From DASPXK01 sp035637315 (GTDB lineage Bacteria; Chloroflexota; UBA6077; JACCZL01), in the NCBI GenBank assembly GCA_035637315.1, contig DASPXK010000060.1, positions 1-7,530 on the forward strand: a DNA stretch of 7,530 bases, written 5' to 3'. Below are positions 1 through 6,171 of the stretch, one piece after another (the first letter of the stretch is position 1; each line of letters starts with the position of its first letter). The notes beneath the pieces were generated by a model. That model made no database searches. It was not told the DNA's origin and saw nothing but the letters and a program-made list of their open reading frames with translations. The position numbers and the translations under genes are program-made.

Positions 1-16
1 CAGCGCCGTCCGCCGA

Positions 17-2512
17 GTGGGCCCCCACCCCCAACCCGCTCCCCCAAGTTTGGGGGAGGGGGCAAGGGGTGGGGGCCTGCCACGAAGCGGGGCCGCCGCG
101 ACAGCCACACGACCCAACCCGCCTGTCTCGCCTTGGGCCGACGCGGCTTGCCTGCTCGCCGGAATCCTGACGCCGCTCGTCTTCCACCCGTTTGGCACAC
201 TCGGCTTCGAAGCCACTAAGGGCACGCTGGTCGAGCTGCTCGCACTGGTCCTCGGGCTTGGCTGGCTGGCGCGATTCGCCTTGCGATTCTGGCCCCCAGC
301 GCTCGCGCGACGGTCGGTGCACGTACGGGACCCGGCGTTGTCGTTGTGGCTGGCGCTGGGCGCCTACACGGCCTCGCTGGCGATCTCGACCGCCCTCTCA
401 GTGGCCCCAGCAGTCAGCGTGTGGGGATCGTACGACCGGATCCAGGGGCTCGTTGCGCTCCTGGCCTGGGTCATTCTGGGCCTCGCGGCCGCGGCTGCCG
501 GGCGCTCGGGGGAGCGGCGCCGAACCCTGGGCAAAGGCTGGGTCCTGGCGAGCGTGCCCGTTTGCCTGTACGCGCTGATGCAGCAGTTTCGGCTCGATCC
601 GATCGTCTGGCTCGGCCGGCCTATCGGCGTCACGAGCACGCTCGGCTCGTCGACAGCGCTGAGCACCTACCTGGCGATGGTGGCCCCCCTGACGCTAGCT
701 CTGCTCGTCGCGGCAGGGCGTGAGCTCAGGGCCGCCGAGAAACCGGCGAATGCCGCCTCAGGGCATGCCATCCTCGCCGGGCCGGCACCGGCGGCCATCG
801 CGTATGGCGGCTGGGTCGCGCTGCTGGGACTTCAAGTGGCCGTGATCGTCATGGCGAGCGTTCGTGGCGGCCTCCTCGGTTTGCTGGCCGGGGGAGGGGT
901 CGCTGCGACGGCGATGACGTGGCGCCTCCAACCGAGCCGCTGGGTGCTCGCGGCGGTGCTCGCACTCGTGGTGATGGCCGGAGGTGGTCTTGCGCTGAGC
1001 TCGCCGAGCTCAGTCCTCCCCTCACTTGTCGCGCGAGGGGCCGAGACCAGCTTAGAGGATGGCTCGGCTCGCCAGCGTGTGCTGATCTGGCAGGCCTCGC
1101 TGCAGAGTGTCGCCGAGGCGGGCTGGCGTAGCGCGGTCGGTTTTGGACCTGAGACCCAGGCGCTCGTGCTCGAGCGCCACTTTCCGGCCGAGCTAGCGGC
1201 CCGCTATCCGAACGCGCGTTTCGACCGCGCCCACAACCTGCTCGTTGACCAGCTCCTTGCGCGCGGGATGATCGGCGTGCTGGCGCTGATCGGCGGTGTG
1301 GTAGTCCTGGCTCGCGGTGGCCTCGCCGCAGTCGGCGGCTCCGATCCCGAGCACGCCCTGTTGGCGGCCGGGCTCCTGGGTGCCCTAACGGCCAATCTGA
1401 TGGCCGGGCTGTTCTCGTTTGACTCTATCACCAGTGGGACACTGTTCTGGATGACGGCCGGCCTGCTGGTGGCGCCCACTCTGCCCGCACGTGCCGAGGC
1501 GCTCGCCGACGAGCCTCGCTCAGCCCGGAGCCGGGGAGCGGGCGACGGGCCGCCGGCGCGTGGCACGCGCGCTGCCGCCGTACTGCTGGCGGCAAGCTTT
1601 GGTTTGATCGCGCTGCCACGAGTGGTCGGCCCGTTCATGGCGGACCTGTACCACACCCGGGCCCTGGCCTTGAGGGCGGGCGAGGCGCCAGCCGCGAGCA
1701 CGGCCGCGGAGCTGGCGGCAGTCTCCTGGGCGCCGCAGCAGGACGTCTACTATCTCGCCCTTGCCGAGGCGTATCAGGAGATCGCCCGAACGACTTCCGA
1801 TCCGGCCGGAGCCGCGCCCGGGTCGTTCGAGGCCCTGTATGAGTCGACGCCGACAGGGCGTGAAGCGCTCTTTCACGCCGCGCGTCTGTCGCTCGAGCGG
1901 GCCGCGAGCCTCAGCCCGCTCGACCCGTACAGCCACGTCCACCTGGCTCGGTTCTGGGCTCTGTGGAGCGAGGTGAGTCGCGAGGCTGCCACGCGCGACG
2001 AGCGCCTCCGTCGAGCGGTTGCCGAATACGATCGCGCGATCTCACTCAGCCCCAACCGGGCGACTTTCTATGACGAGATGGGAGTGGCGCTGATCGGGAT
2101 CCGAGAGCCCGACGCGGCGATCGGGCGCTTCCGCCAGGCCGACGGGCTGGGTCGACCGACCGCCGAGCGACTGGCCCGAATCGGCGAGGCCGAGACGCTG
2201 CGGTGGAACGTCGCCGCGGCGCGCGACCTGTATCTGCGGGCCCTGTCGCTCGATCCGCGCTCCGCGCCGGCCGAGCACGGGCTAGCGCTGCTCGACCGCG
2301 ACTCTGGCGACCTGGTCTCGGCGGCCGAGCACGGCCAGCGCGCGACTCGCTTCCAGATGCGTAACTGGGTCTACCGCCGGGACCTGGCGCTGATCCTGCG
2401 CGACATGGAGCGATGGTCGCAGGCGCTGATCGAGGCGCGGGCTGCGCGACGCTTCGCGCCTGCCTGGGAGTGGGACGATCTCACGGTTCTGGTCGATACG
2501 GTCCGTCGCTAG
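17..2512 (+). CDS. Wzy/O-antigen-ligase-like polytopic membrane protein with C-terminal TPR domain
   Basis: Probable integral membrane enzyme of the O-antigen ligase/polymerase (Wzy_C) superfamily, whose members join lipid-linked glycans on the outer face of the membrane. Residues about 37-540 are a series of hydrophobic helices. The large loop carries RQRVLIW (352-358), GFGPE shortly after, and then RAHNLLVDQLLARGMIG with H406 and N407, which matches the HN...L...G..G signature of the family. After a last helix near 515-535, residues about 545-831 form an alpha-helical TPR-type tail, with repeated A..Y..AISLSPN and A..LYLRALSLDP units. Glycan ligase versus polymerase, and the substrate, cannot be decided. 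The start is doubtful. GTG at 17 has no ribosome-binding site, the frame stays open to the left edge, and residues 2-20 are translated from a GC-rich hairpin (21-76). The gene may therefore begin upstream of the window. The next gene on this strand is DUF2079, more than 400 bases on. Confidence 0.85.
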   Translation: MGPHPQPAPPSLGEGARGGGLPRSGAAATATRPNPPVSPWADAACLLAGILTPLVFHPFGTLGFEATKGTLVELLALVLGLGWLARFALRFWPPALARRSVHVRDPALSLWLALGAYTASLAISTALSVAPAVSVWGSYDRIQGLVALLAWVILGLAAAAAGRSGERRRTLGKGWVLASVPVCLYALMQQFRLDPIVWLGRPIGVTSTLGSSTALSTYLAMVAPLTLALLVAAGRELRAAEKPANAASGHAILAGPAPAAIAYGGWVALLGLQVAVIVMASVRGGLLGLLAGGGVAATAMTWRLQPSRWVLAAVLALVVMAGGGLALSSPSSVLPSLVARGAETSLEDGSARQRVLIWQASLQSVAEAGWRSAVGFGPETQALVLERHFPAELAARYPNARFDRAHNLLVDQLLARGMIGVLALIGGVVVLARGGLAAVGGSDPEHALLAAGLLGALTANLMAGLFSFDSITSGTLFWMTAGLLVAPTLPARAEALADEPRSARSRGAGDGPPARGTRAAAVLLAASFGLIALPRVVGPFMADLYHTRALALRAGEAPAASTAAELAAVSWAPQQDVYYLALAEAYQEIARTTSDPAGAAPGSFEALYESTPTGREALFHAARLSLERAASLSPLDPYSHVHLARFWALWSEVSREAATRDERLRRAVAEYDRAISLSPNRATFYDEMGVALIGIREPDAAIGRFRQADGLGRPTAERLARIGEAETLRWNVAAARDLYLRALSLDPRSAPAEHGLALLDRDSGDLVSAAEHGQRATRFQMRNWVYRRDLALILRDMERWSQALIEARAARRFAPAWEWDDLTVLVDTVRR
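21..76. repeat. GC-rich nested hairpin repeat, copy A
   Basis: Perfect outer arms GCCCCCACCCC (21-31) and GGGGTGGGGGC (66-76) enclose a second stem, CTCCCCCAA (39-47) with TTGGGGGAG (50-58) around a GT loop. CCC (35-37) pairs with GGG (60-62) between them. The layout matches the element at 2716-2789. It lies inside the first codons of the Wzy-like reading frame and supplies the PHPQPAPPSLGEGARGGG-type peptide. It could be a mobile palindromic repeat or a regulatory hairpin; its function is unknown. Confidence 0.75.
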
Positions 2513-2528
2513 GCGCGGAATAGCCATC

Positions 2529-2549
2529 TCCTCTCCCTGAGGGAGAAGG
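2529..2549. repeat. small hairpin between convergent genes, possible terminator or degenerate repeat copy D
   Basis: TCTCCC (2532-2537) pairs with GGGAGA (2541-2546) around a TGA loop, with weak extension outward (C2530 with G2548). It starts 17 bases after the Wzy-like stop and lies between that stop and the stop of the minus-strand zinc-ribbon gene. It could end transcripts from both sides. It has no T-tract. The TCTCCC...GGGAGA core resembles the inner stem of the larger repeats at 2716-2789 and 4706-4751, so it may be a worn member of that family. Confidence 0.4.
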
Positions 2550-2583
2550 CTAGAACACGTGCACTTCGCGGGAGGAGGCGAGT

Positions 2584-2865
2584 CTAGATGGCCGCTTCGG
2601 AGCGGACCTTGTCGAAGCATGTGCTGCAGTAGACGGGGCGGTCGTAGCGCGGAACGAAGGGGACCGTGATGCTAACCCCACACTGGGCGCAGACGACGGG
2701 ATGCAGCGAGGGACGGCCCTCACCCCGTGAAGAGCACTTGCTCCTGCCCCTCTCCCTGCCGCGGGAGAGGGGGTTCGGGGGGTGAGGGCTGGTCGTCGTC
2801 CCGCCACCGGACCCAAAACTTTGACGGGCACCCTTCTTGGTGTCATCCTGAGTTCTTGGTGTCAT
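2584..2865 (-). CDS. CxxC zinc-ribbon small protein, N-terminal part replaced by repeat DNA (possible pseudogene)
   Basis: The last 39 or so codons encode VVCAQCG, then VPFVPRYDRPVYCSTCF and a short basic end. Two CxxC pairs with VPFxP and RPVYC between them are typical of small zinc-ribbon proteins. From memory, such proteins often carry this motif as the second half of a two-ribbon protein, after a ribbon ending in a C..CR motif. That first half is absent here. Upstream of the ribbon the frame runs through the GC-rich hairpin (2716-2789), giving PHPPNPLSRGRERG, and then through the 19-bp tandem repeat. No ATG, GTG or TTG lies in frame between the hairpin and the ribbon. The only starts are ATG at 2865, inside the tandem repeat, or ATG at 2922. 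Neither has a good ribosome-binding site. The intact ribbon suggests recent function. The gene may be expressed with a repeat-derived N-terminus, or may be a fragment left after repeat insertion. It is convergent with the Wzy-like gene and divergent from DUF2079. The function of the family is not known to me. Confidence 0.5.
   Translation of the reverse strand: MTPRTQDDTKKGARQSFGSGGGTTTSPHPPNPLSRGRERGRSKCSSRGEGRPSLHPVVCAQCGVSITVPFVPRYDRPVYCSTCFDKVRSEAAI
2716..2789. repeat. GC-rich nested hairpin repeat, copy B
   Basis: Perfect 11-bp outer arms GCCCTCACCCC (2716-2726) and GGGGTGAGGGC (2779-2789) enclose a 10-bp inner stem CCCCTCTCCC (2747-2756) with GGGAGAGGGG (2763-2772). The outer arm differs from copy A (21-76) at the fifth base. 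C-G in A is replaced by T-A here, with the change matched in the other arm, so pairing is kept. It sits at the 5' side of the zinc-ribbon motif and is translated into it. Confidence 0.75.
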
Positions 2866-2871
2866 CCTGAG
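2834..2871. repeat. 19-bp perfect tandem duplication upstream of DUF2079 gene
   Basis: TTCTTGGTGTCATCCTGAG occurs twice head to tail (2834-2852 and 2853-2871) with no mismatch. The GTCATCCTGAG part resembles a dispersed repeat core found in many GC-rich bacteria (from memory). The duplication lies in the probable 5' untranslated region of the DUF2079 gene. A TTGACG hexamer at 2821-2826 lies just upstream, but no good -10 is seen at normal spacing, so no promoter is called. Confidence 0.8.
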
Positions 2872-2959
2872 GGGAGTGGGGATCACGGCCACCAAACCCA
2901 CTGGCGGCCAAGGCGGCCGCACGATCGCCGCCCAGGCTCAGCGCCCAGGGCGACTCCCG

Positions 2960-4783
2960 ATGTCCAGGCGTTGGCCGTTTGTCGTTCACTTGCCCGCGTT
3001 TTGCGTCGGCCTACTCTGGCTTGGACTGGCGTGCTGGATCGTAGTCGCGGAGCACGAGACGTACAACACCACCTCGCGCGACTTCGGCGTGTATCTTCAG
3101 GTCCTCTGGGACACCGGGCACGGCCGCCCGTTCTTGACCAGTCTGTTGGAGTTCAACCGCGTCCATCTGGCTGAGCATGTGGCGCTGCTACTGCCGCTCC
3201 TGGCGCCCCTGTACGCGCTCTTCCCGGACCCACGCTGGCTGCTCGTCGGCCAGCAGGTCGCGCTCGCGCTTTCGGGGATACCCGTCTACCTGCTGGCGCG
3301 CCGAATGGTAGGCGGCGTGTGGCTTCCGACGCTGCTGGTCGCAGGCTTCTTCGCCATGCCCACCCTGGACGAGGTTGCTTTCGACGCGCTCTATCCAGTC
3401 ACGTTCGCGGCGCTGCCGATGGCCTTCGGGGCGTACTTTCTGATCACCGGGCGATGGCGGCGCGGTGCGGCGTGCGGACTGCTGGCGCTGCTGATCGAGG
3501 AGGAGGCCGGCCTCACCGCGGCAGGCTTAGGCATCTTCCTCCTGCTCAGCCGCCGGACGATCCGCTGGGCTCCGGCGCTGTTGGTCGCCTCCGCCGTGTG
3601 GCTTGGGCTCGTCGGCTTCGTGGTCATGCCGCGCTTTCATGAGCCGTCGACGGCAGGCGAGAATCGAACGCTCGGCCACTTCGAGCACCTTCGCCAGAGC
3701 CCTGGTGAGGCAGTTGGGACCTTTCTGACGCGACGGTCTGTCCTCGCCGCCCGCTGGCTGCTGGCCCCAACCGGCGGCCTCGCCCTCCTCGCCCCGGAGG
3801 TGCTGGCGATCGATCTGCCTCACGCAGCTACCTTGCTGCTGGCGGACAAGGAGGGCCGCTATCGACGCCACTGGGCGGCGCCCATGCTGCCAGCAATCTG
3901 GCTGGCGGCCGTCGTCGGGCTCGCCCGCTTGAGCAAGTCGCCCCTTCGGCTGGCTGGGATCGGGCTGCTCGTAGTCGGATCGGTGGCCAGCTATCTGGTA
4001 GATAGCTCGCTGCCGGGCGGCGGGGACTACGAGCCCGAGGACGTGGTCTGGACCGAGCGCGCCGAGCAGTTGAGCTATCTGGCCGCGGCCGTTCCGCCGG
4101 ACGCCTCGCTGGCCGCGAGCCGGCGGCCGCTCGGGCATGTCGCCAACCGCTCCGAGCTGTACGTCTTCCCTCCCAACTACGGCGGCCGGCTGTGGCCGCC
4201 CGACCGCCGCGTCCAGGCCTACCTGCTGGACCTCACGAACGACCAGACTCGCGAAGCGCTGGCTGGGCGCCAGAGCCCCCTGCGAGCCAGTCGTCCGTAC
4301 GCCCTCTGGCTGGCGGGACAAGACGCGCTCCTGCTGACCGATCGGCCATCGGCCCCCTCGCGCCTGGTCGGCCAGGACCTGGCCAACCTCCGGCTCGTTG
4401 GTTACGACGCGCGACGAGACGCGAGCACGCTGGAGGTAGTCCTGCATTGGCAGTCCGCCTCAGGCGCACCGACACGCCCGCTGGCGCGGGTGGTGCGCCT
4501 GGTGGATGACTCCGGCCAACTGCAGGCCGAGCAACGCGGCATGGCCTTAGATGGGCTCTTCCCCACTCAGGAATGGCCGGGTGGCCAGCTCGTGCTCGAT
4601 CGTGTCCGCCTGCCCTCCCCTCCGGGCCAGCGCCTGCGCCTTGAGGTGGGCTGGCTCGCCGACGACGGGACGACGACGCTGCTGGAGCTCCCGCTCGACC
4701 TCATGCCCTCGCCCCTCTCCCACGCTTGGGAGAAGGGGGAGGGCGTGAGGGAGCCGTTGCCGGCCACTCTGGACAGCCGCTAG
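2960..4783 (+). CDS. DUF2079 family polytopic membrane protein with C-terminal beta-rich domain
   Basis: Predicted inner-membrane protein of the DUF2079 family, which resembles GT-C glycosyltransferases and is thought to act in envelope glycan synthesis; no substrate can be named. With ATG at 2960 it is 607 residues; an earlier in-frame GTG at 2876 would give 635. ATG 2960 is preferred because AGGG lies 9 bases before it, whereas GAGGGGA directly abuts the GTG. Seen in order: a first hydrophobic helix right after the start; SRDFGVYLQVLWDTGHGRPF, matching the family's DLG...Q.LW.T.HG.F region; LLAPLYALFPDP...VYLLARR; EVAFDALYPVTFAALPM; and LLALLIEEEAGL, like the usual acidic L..KED.. segment. 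Several more helices follow. From VGYDARR (4397 on), a soluble domain of alternating strands contains VVLHW, GMALDGLFPTQEWPGG and RLEVGW, a domain I associate with membrane glycosyltransferases of Chloroflexota. The last 25 or so residues come from a GC-rich hairpin. An intrinsic terminator follows 16 bases after the stop. Confidence 0.85.
   Translation: MSRRWPFVVHLPAFCVGLLWLGLACWIVVAEHETYNTTSRDFGVYLQVLWDTGHGRPFLTSLLEFNRVHLAEHVALLLPLLAPLYALFPDPRWLLVGQQVALALSGIPVYLLARRMVGGVWLPTLLVAGFFAMPTLDEVAFDALYPVTFAALPMAFGAYFLITGRWRRGAACGLLALLIEEEAGLTAAGLGIFLLLSRRTIRWAPALLVASAVWLGLVGFVVMPRFHEPSTAGENRTLGHFEHLRQSPGEAVGTFLTRRSVLAARWLLAPTGGLALLAPEVLAIDLPHAATLLLADKEGRYRRHWAAPMLPAIWLAAVVGLARLSKSPLRLAGIGLLVVGSVASYLVDSSLPGGGDYEPEDVVWTERAEQLSYLAAAVPPDASLAASRRPLGHVANRSELYVFPPNYGGRLWPPDRRVQAYLLDLTNDQTREALAGRQSPLRASRPYALWLAGQDALLLTDRPSAPSRLVGQDLANLRLVGYDARRDASTLEVVLHWQSASGAPTRPLARVVRLVDDSGQLQAEQRGMALDGLFPTQEWPGGQLVLDRVRLPSPPGQRLRLEVGWLADDGTTTLLELPLDLMPSPLSHAWEKGEGVREPLPATLDSR
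4706..4751. repeat. GC-rich nested hairpin repeat, copy C, inside the DUF2079 3' end
   Basis: CCCTC (4706-4710) pairs with GAGGG (4747-4751), and GCCC (4711-4714) pairs with GGGC (4741-4744), leaving a 2-base bulge. The inner stem is TCTCCCA (4716-4722) with TGGGAGA (4727-4733) around CGCT. It is the same kind of nested element as 21-76 and 2716-2789, but less perfect. It is translated as PSPLSHAWEKGEGVRE at the C-terminus of the DUF2079 protein, past the end of the recognisable domain. Confidence 0.65.
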
Positions 4784-4798
4784 ACTTGACCACGGGTT

Positions 4799-4823
4799 GG
4801 CCCTCGTCAGGGCCTATTTTTTC
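4799..4823 (+). terminator. intrinsic terminator after the DUF2079 gene
   Basis: GGCCCT (4799-4804) pairs perfectly with AGGGCC (4809-4814) around a CGTC tetraloop, followed by TATTTTTTC with six consecutive T (4817-4822). This is a textbook rho-independent terminator, the only one with a T-tract that I found in the window. It begins 16 bases after the DUF2079 stop. It is immediately followed by the GGAGG of the M16 gene, so it separates the two genes into different transcription units or acts as a leader terminator. Confidence 0.85.
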
Positions 4824-4824
4824 T

Positions 4825-4829
4825 GGAGG
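4825..4829 (+). promoter_or_regulatory. Shine-Dalgarno-like GGAGG of the M16 peptidase gene
   Basis: GGAGG lies 14 bases before ATG 4844, slightly long spacing but the only good match. It starts two bases after the T-tract region of the intrinsic terminator. An M16 transcript must therefore either start at or just inside the terminator, giving a very short leader, or read through it. A TTGACC hexamer at 4786-4791 resembles a -35, but no -10 at 16-18 bases is evident. Confidence 0.55.
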
Positions 4830-4843
4830 CGGCTCGGCCCAGC

Positions 4844-6106
4844 ATGTTCGACAGAACCATCCTTGACAACGGCTTGAGGGTGATCACCAGCACGATGCCC
4901 CACACGCGCTCGGTGAGCGTTGGGTTCTTCATCGGGGCCGGCTCGCGGTACGAGAGCGACGAGCTGGCCGGGGTTTCGCATTTCCTCGAACACATGCTGT
5001 TCAAGGGGACCCAGCGGAGGCCAACCGCGCGCGTGATCGCGGAAGAGATCGAGGGCATCGGCGGTGTGATGAACGCCGCGACCGACAAGGAGCTTACGGT
5101 CTTCTGGGCCAAAGTTGGCCACCAGCACTTCGCTCGCTGCCTGGACGTGCTTGCCGACGCGCTGCTGCATTCGATCCTGGACGCGGACGAGATCGAGAAG
5201 GAGCGACAGGTCATCCTCGACGAGCTGGCGATGAGCGAGGACAGCCCGGCCGATCTGGCCGGCCTGTTGATCGACGAAGTGCTCTGGCCAGATCAGCCGC
5301 TCGGGCGGGACGTCGGCGGCTCCAAGCGCTCGGTCTCGGCGCTAAGCCGCGATCAGATTAGCGAATACATCCTGCGCCAGTACGTTCCCGAGAACACCGT
5401 CCTGGCGGTCGCGGGCAACGTGAGCCACGAGACGGTGATCGAGCTGGCCAAGCGGCATCTTGGAGGCTGGCCGCGCGGACCGTTTGGAAGCTGGTATCCG
5501 GCGACCAACGGGCAGGCCGCGGCGCGAGTCGGGCTCAAGTCAAAGCGAACCGAGCAGACCCACCTTTGCCTGGCGGTCCAGGGATACTCCAGTAGCCACC
5601 CGGACCGCTTCGCGCTGGACGTCCTGAACGCCATCCTCGGGGAGGGGATGTCCTCACGGCTCTTCCTGGAGGTCCGCGAACGACTGGCGCTCGCCTACGA
5701 CGTCCACTCCTACGTAAGCCATTTCCGTGACGCCGGCTGCGCCGTCATCGGGGCCGGCGTGGACCCGAAAAAGGTCGAGCCGACGATCCGCACGATCCTG
5801 CGGGAGTTGCAGCTGCTCCAGGAGGGCGTGCCCGAGCCGGAGCTGATCAAGGCCAAGGAGTTCATCAAGGGCCGAATTCAGCTCCGAATGGAGGACACCC
5901 GCGCTGTCTCCTCCTGGCTCGGCAGCCAGGAACTGCTGCGGAACGAAGTCCTGACCGTGGACGAAGTTGTCGAAGCGATCGAGCGAATCACGAGCGACGA
6001 CCTGCGCCGGGTGGCCCAGAAGCTGTTCCGCCCCGAGCTGCTGAACCTGGCCGTCGTCGGCCCCTACAAGAGCGAGGACCGCTTCGCCCGCCTGCTCCGG
6101 CTCTAG
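4844..6106 (+). CDS. M16 family (insulinase/processing-peptidase-like) zinc metallopeptidase
   Basis: Probable cytoplasmic zinc endopeptidase of 420 residues, the normal length for bacterial single-chain M16B proteins. Residues 1-150 or so are the catalytic M16 domain. The inverted zinc motif HFLEH gives H46, E49 and H50, and E127 in ILDELAMSED lies 76 residues after H50, as expected for the third metal ligand. EGIGGVMNAATDKELTVFWA (70-89) is the usual family block. Residues about 165-345 are the inactive-type M16_C domain, including EGMSSRLFLEVRERLALAYDVHSY with the conserved R and Y pair (R280, Y285). All catalytic residues are present, so it should be active. No signal peptide or membrane helix is visible. 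ATG 4844 fits the family N-terminus (ILDNGLRVITSTMPHTRSVSVG). Substrates may be small peptides or unfolded proteins; its partner is unknown. A terminator separates it from DUF2079 upstream. Confidence 0.93.
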   Translation: MFDRTILDNGLRVITSTMPHTRSVSVGFFIGAGSRYESDELAGVSHFLEHMLFKGTQRRPTARVIAEEIEGIGGVMNAATDKELTVFWAKVGHQHFARCLDVLADALLHSILDADEIEKERQVILDELAMSEDSPADLAGLLIDEVLWPDQPLGRDVGGSKRSVSALSRDQISEYILRQYVPENTVLAVAGNVSHETVIELAKRHLGGWPRGPFGSWYPATNGQAAARVGLKSKRTEQTHLCLAVQGYSSSHPDRFALDVLNAILGEGMSSRLFLEVRERLALAYDVHSYVSHFRDAGCAVIGAGVDPKKVEPTIRTILRELQLLQEGVPEPELIKAKEFIKGRIQLRMEDTRAVSSWLGSQELLRNEVLTVDEVVEAIERITSDDLRRVAQKLFRPELLNLAVVGPYKSEDRFARLLRL

Positions 6107-6126
6107 TCGCACGGTCTCCAGAAAGA

Positions 6127-6148
6127 CCTCCGCGAGGACGTCGCGAGG
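6127..6148 (+). terminator. possible factor-dependent or weak terminator hairpin after M16 gene
   Basis: CCT-C-CGCGA (6127-6135, one bulged C) pairs with TCGCGAGG (6141-6148) around GGACG, starting 21 bases after the M16 stop. No T-tract follows, so it is not a classical intrinsic terminator. It is the only clear structure in the 65-base gap before the transposase frame. Confidence 0.3.
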
Positions 6149-6171
6149 AAGCTGAAGGCGGAAGGGTAGAT

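Noticed and set aside
2821..2849. Promoter TTGACG with CATCCT at 17 bases before the DUF2079 gene
   Set aside because: The -35 is good, but the -10 matches only 3 of 6 positions. This is too weak in GC-rich DNA to call.
3527..4447. Long minus-strand open frame (306 codons) opposite the DUF2079 gene
   Set aside because: It has no recognisable motif, is rich in R, Q and G as expected from antisense GC-rich DNA, and lies wholly over a well-supported gene.
4786..4820. Promoter TTGACC with TATTTT for the M16 gene
   Set aside because: The spacing is 23 bases, well outside the usual 16-18, and TATTTT is better explained as the start of the terminator T-tract.
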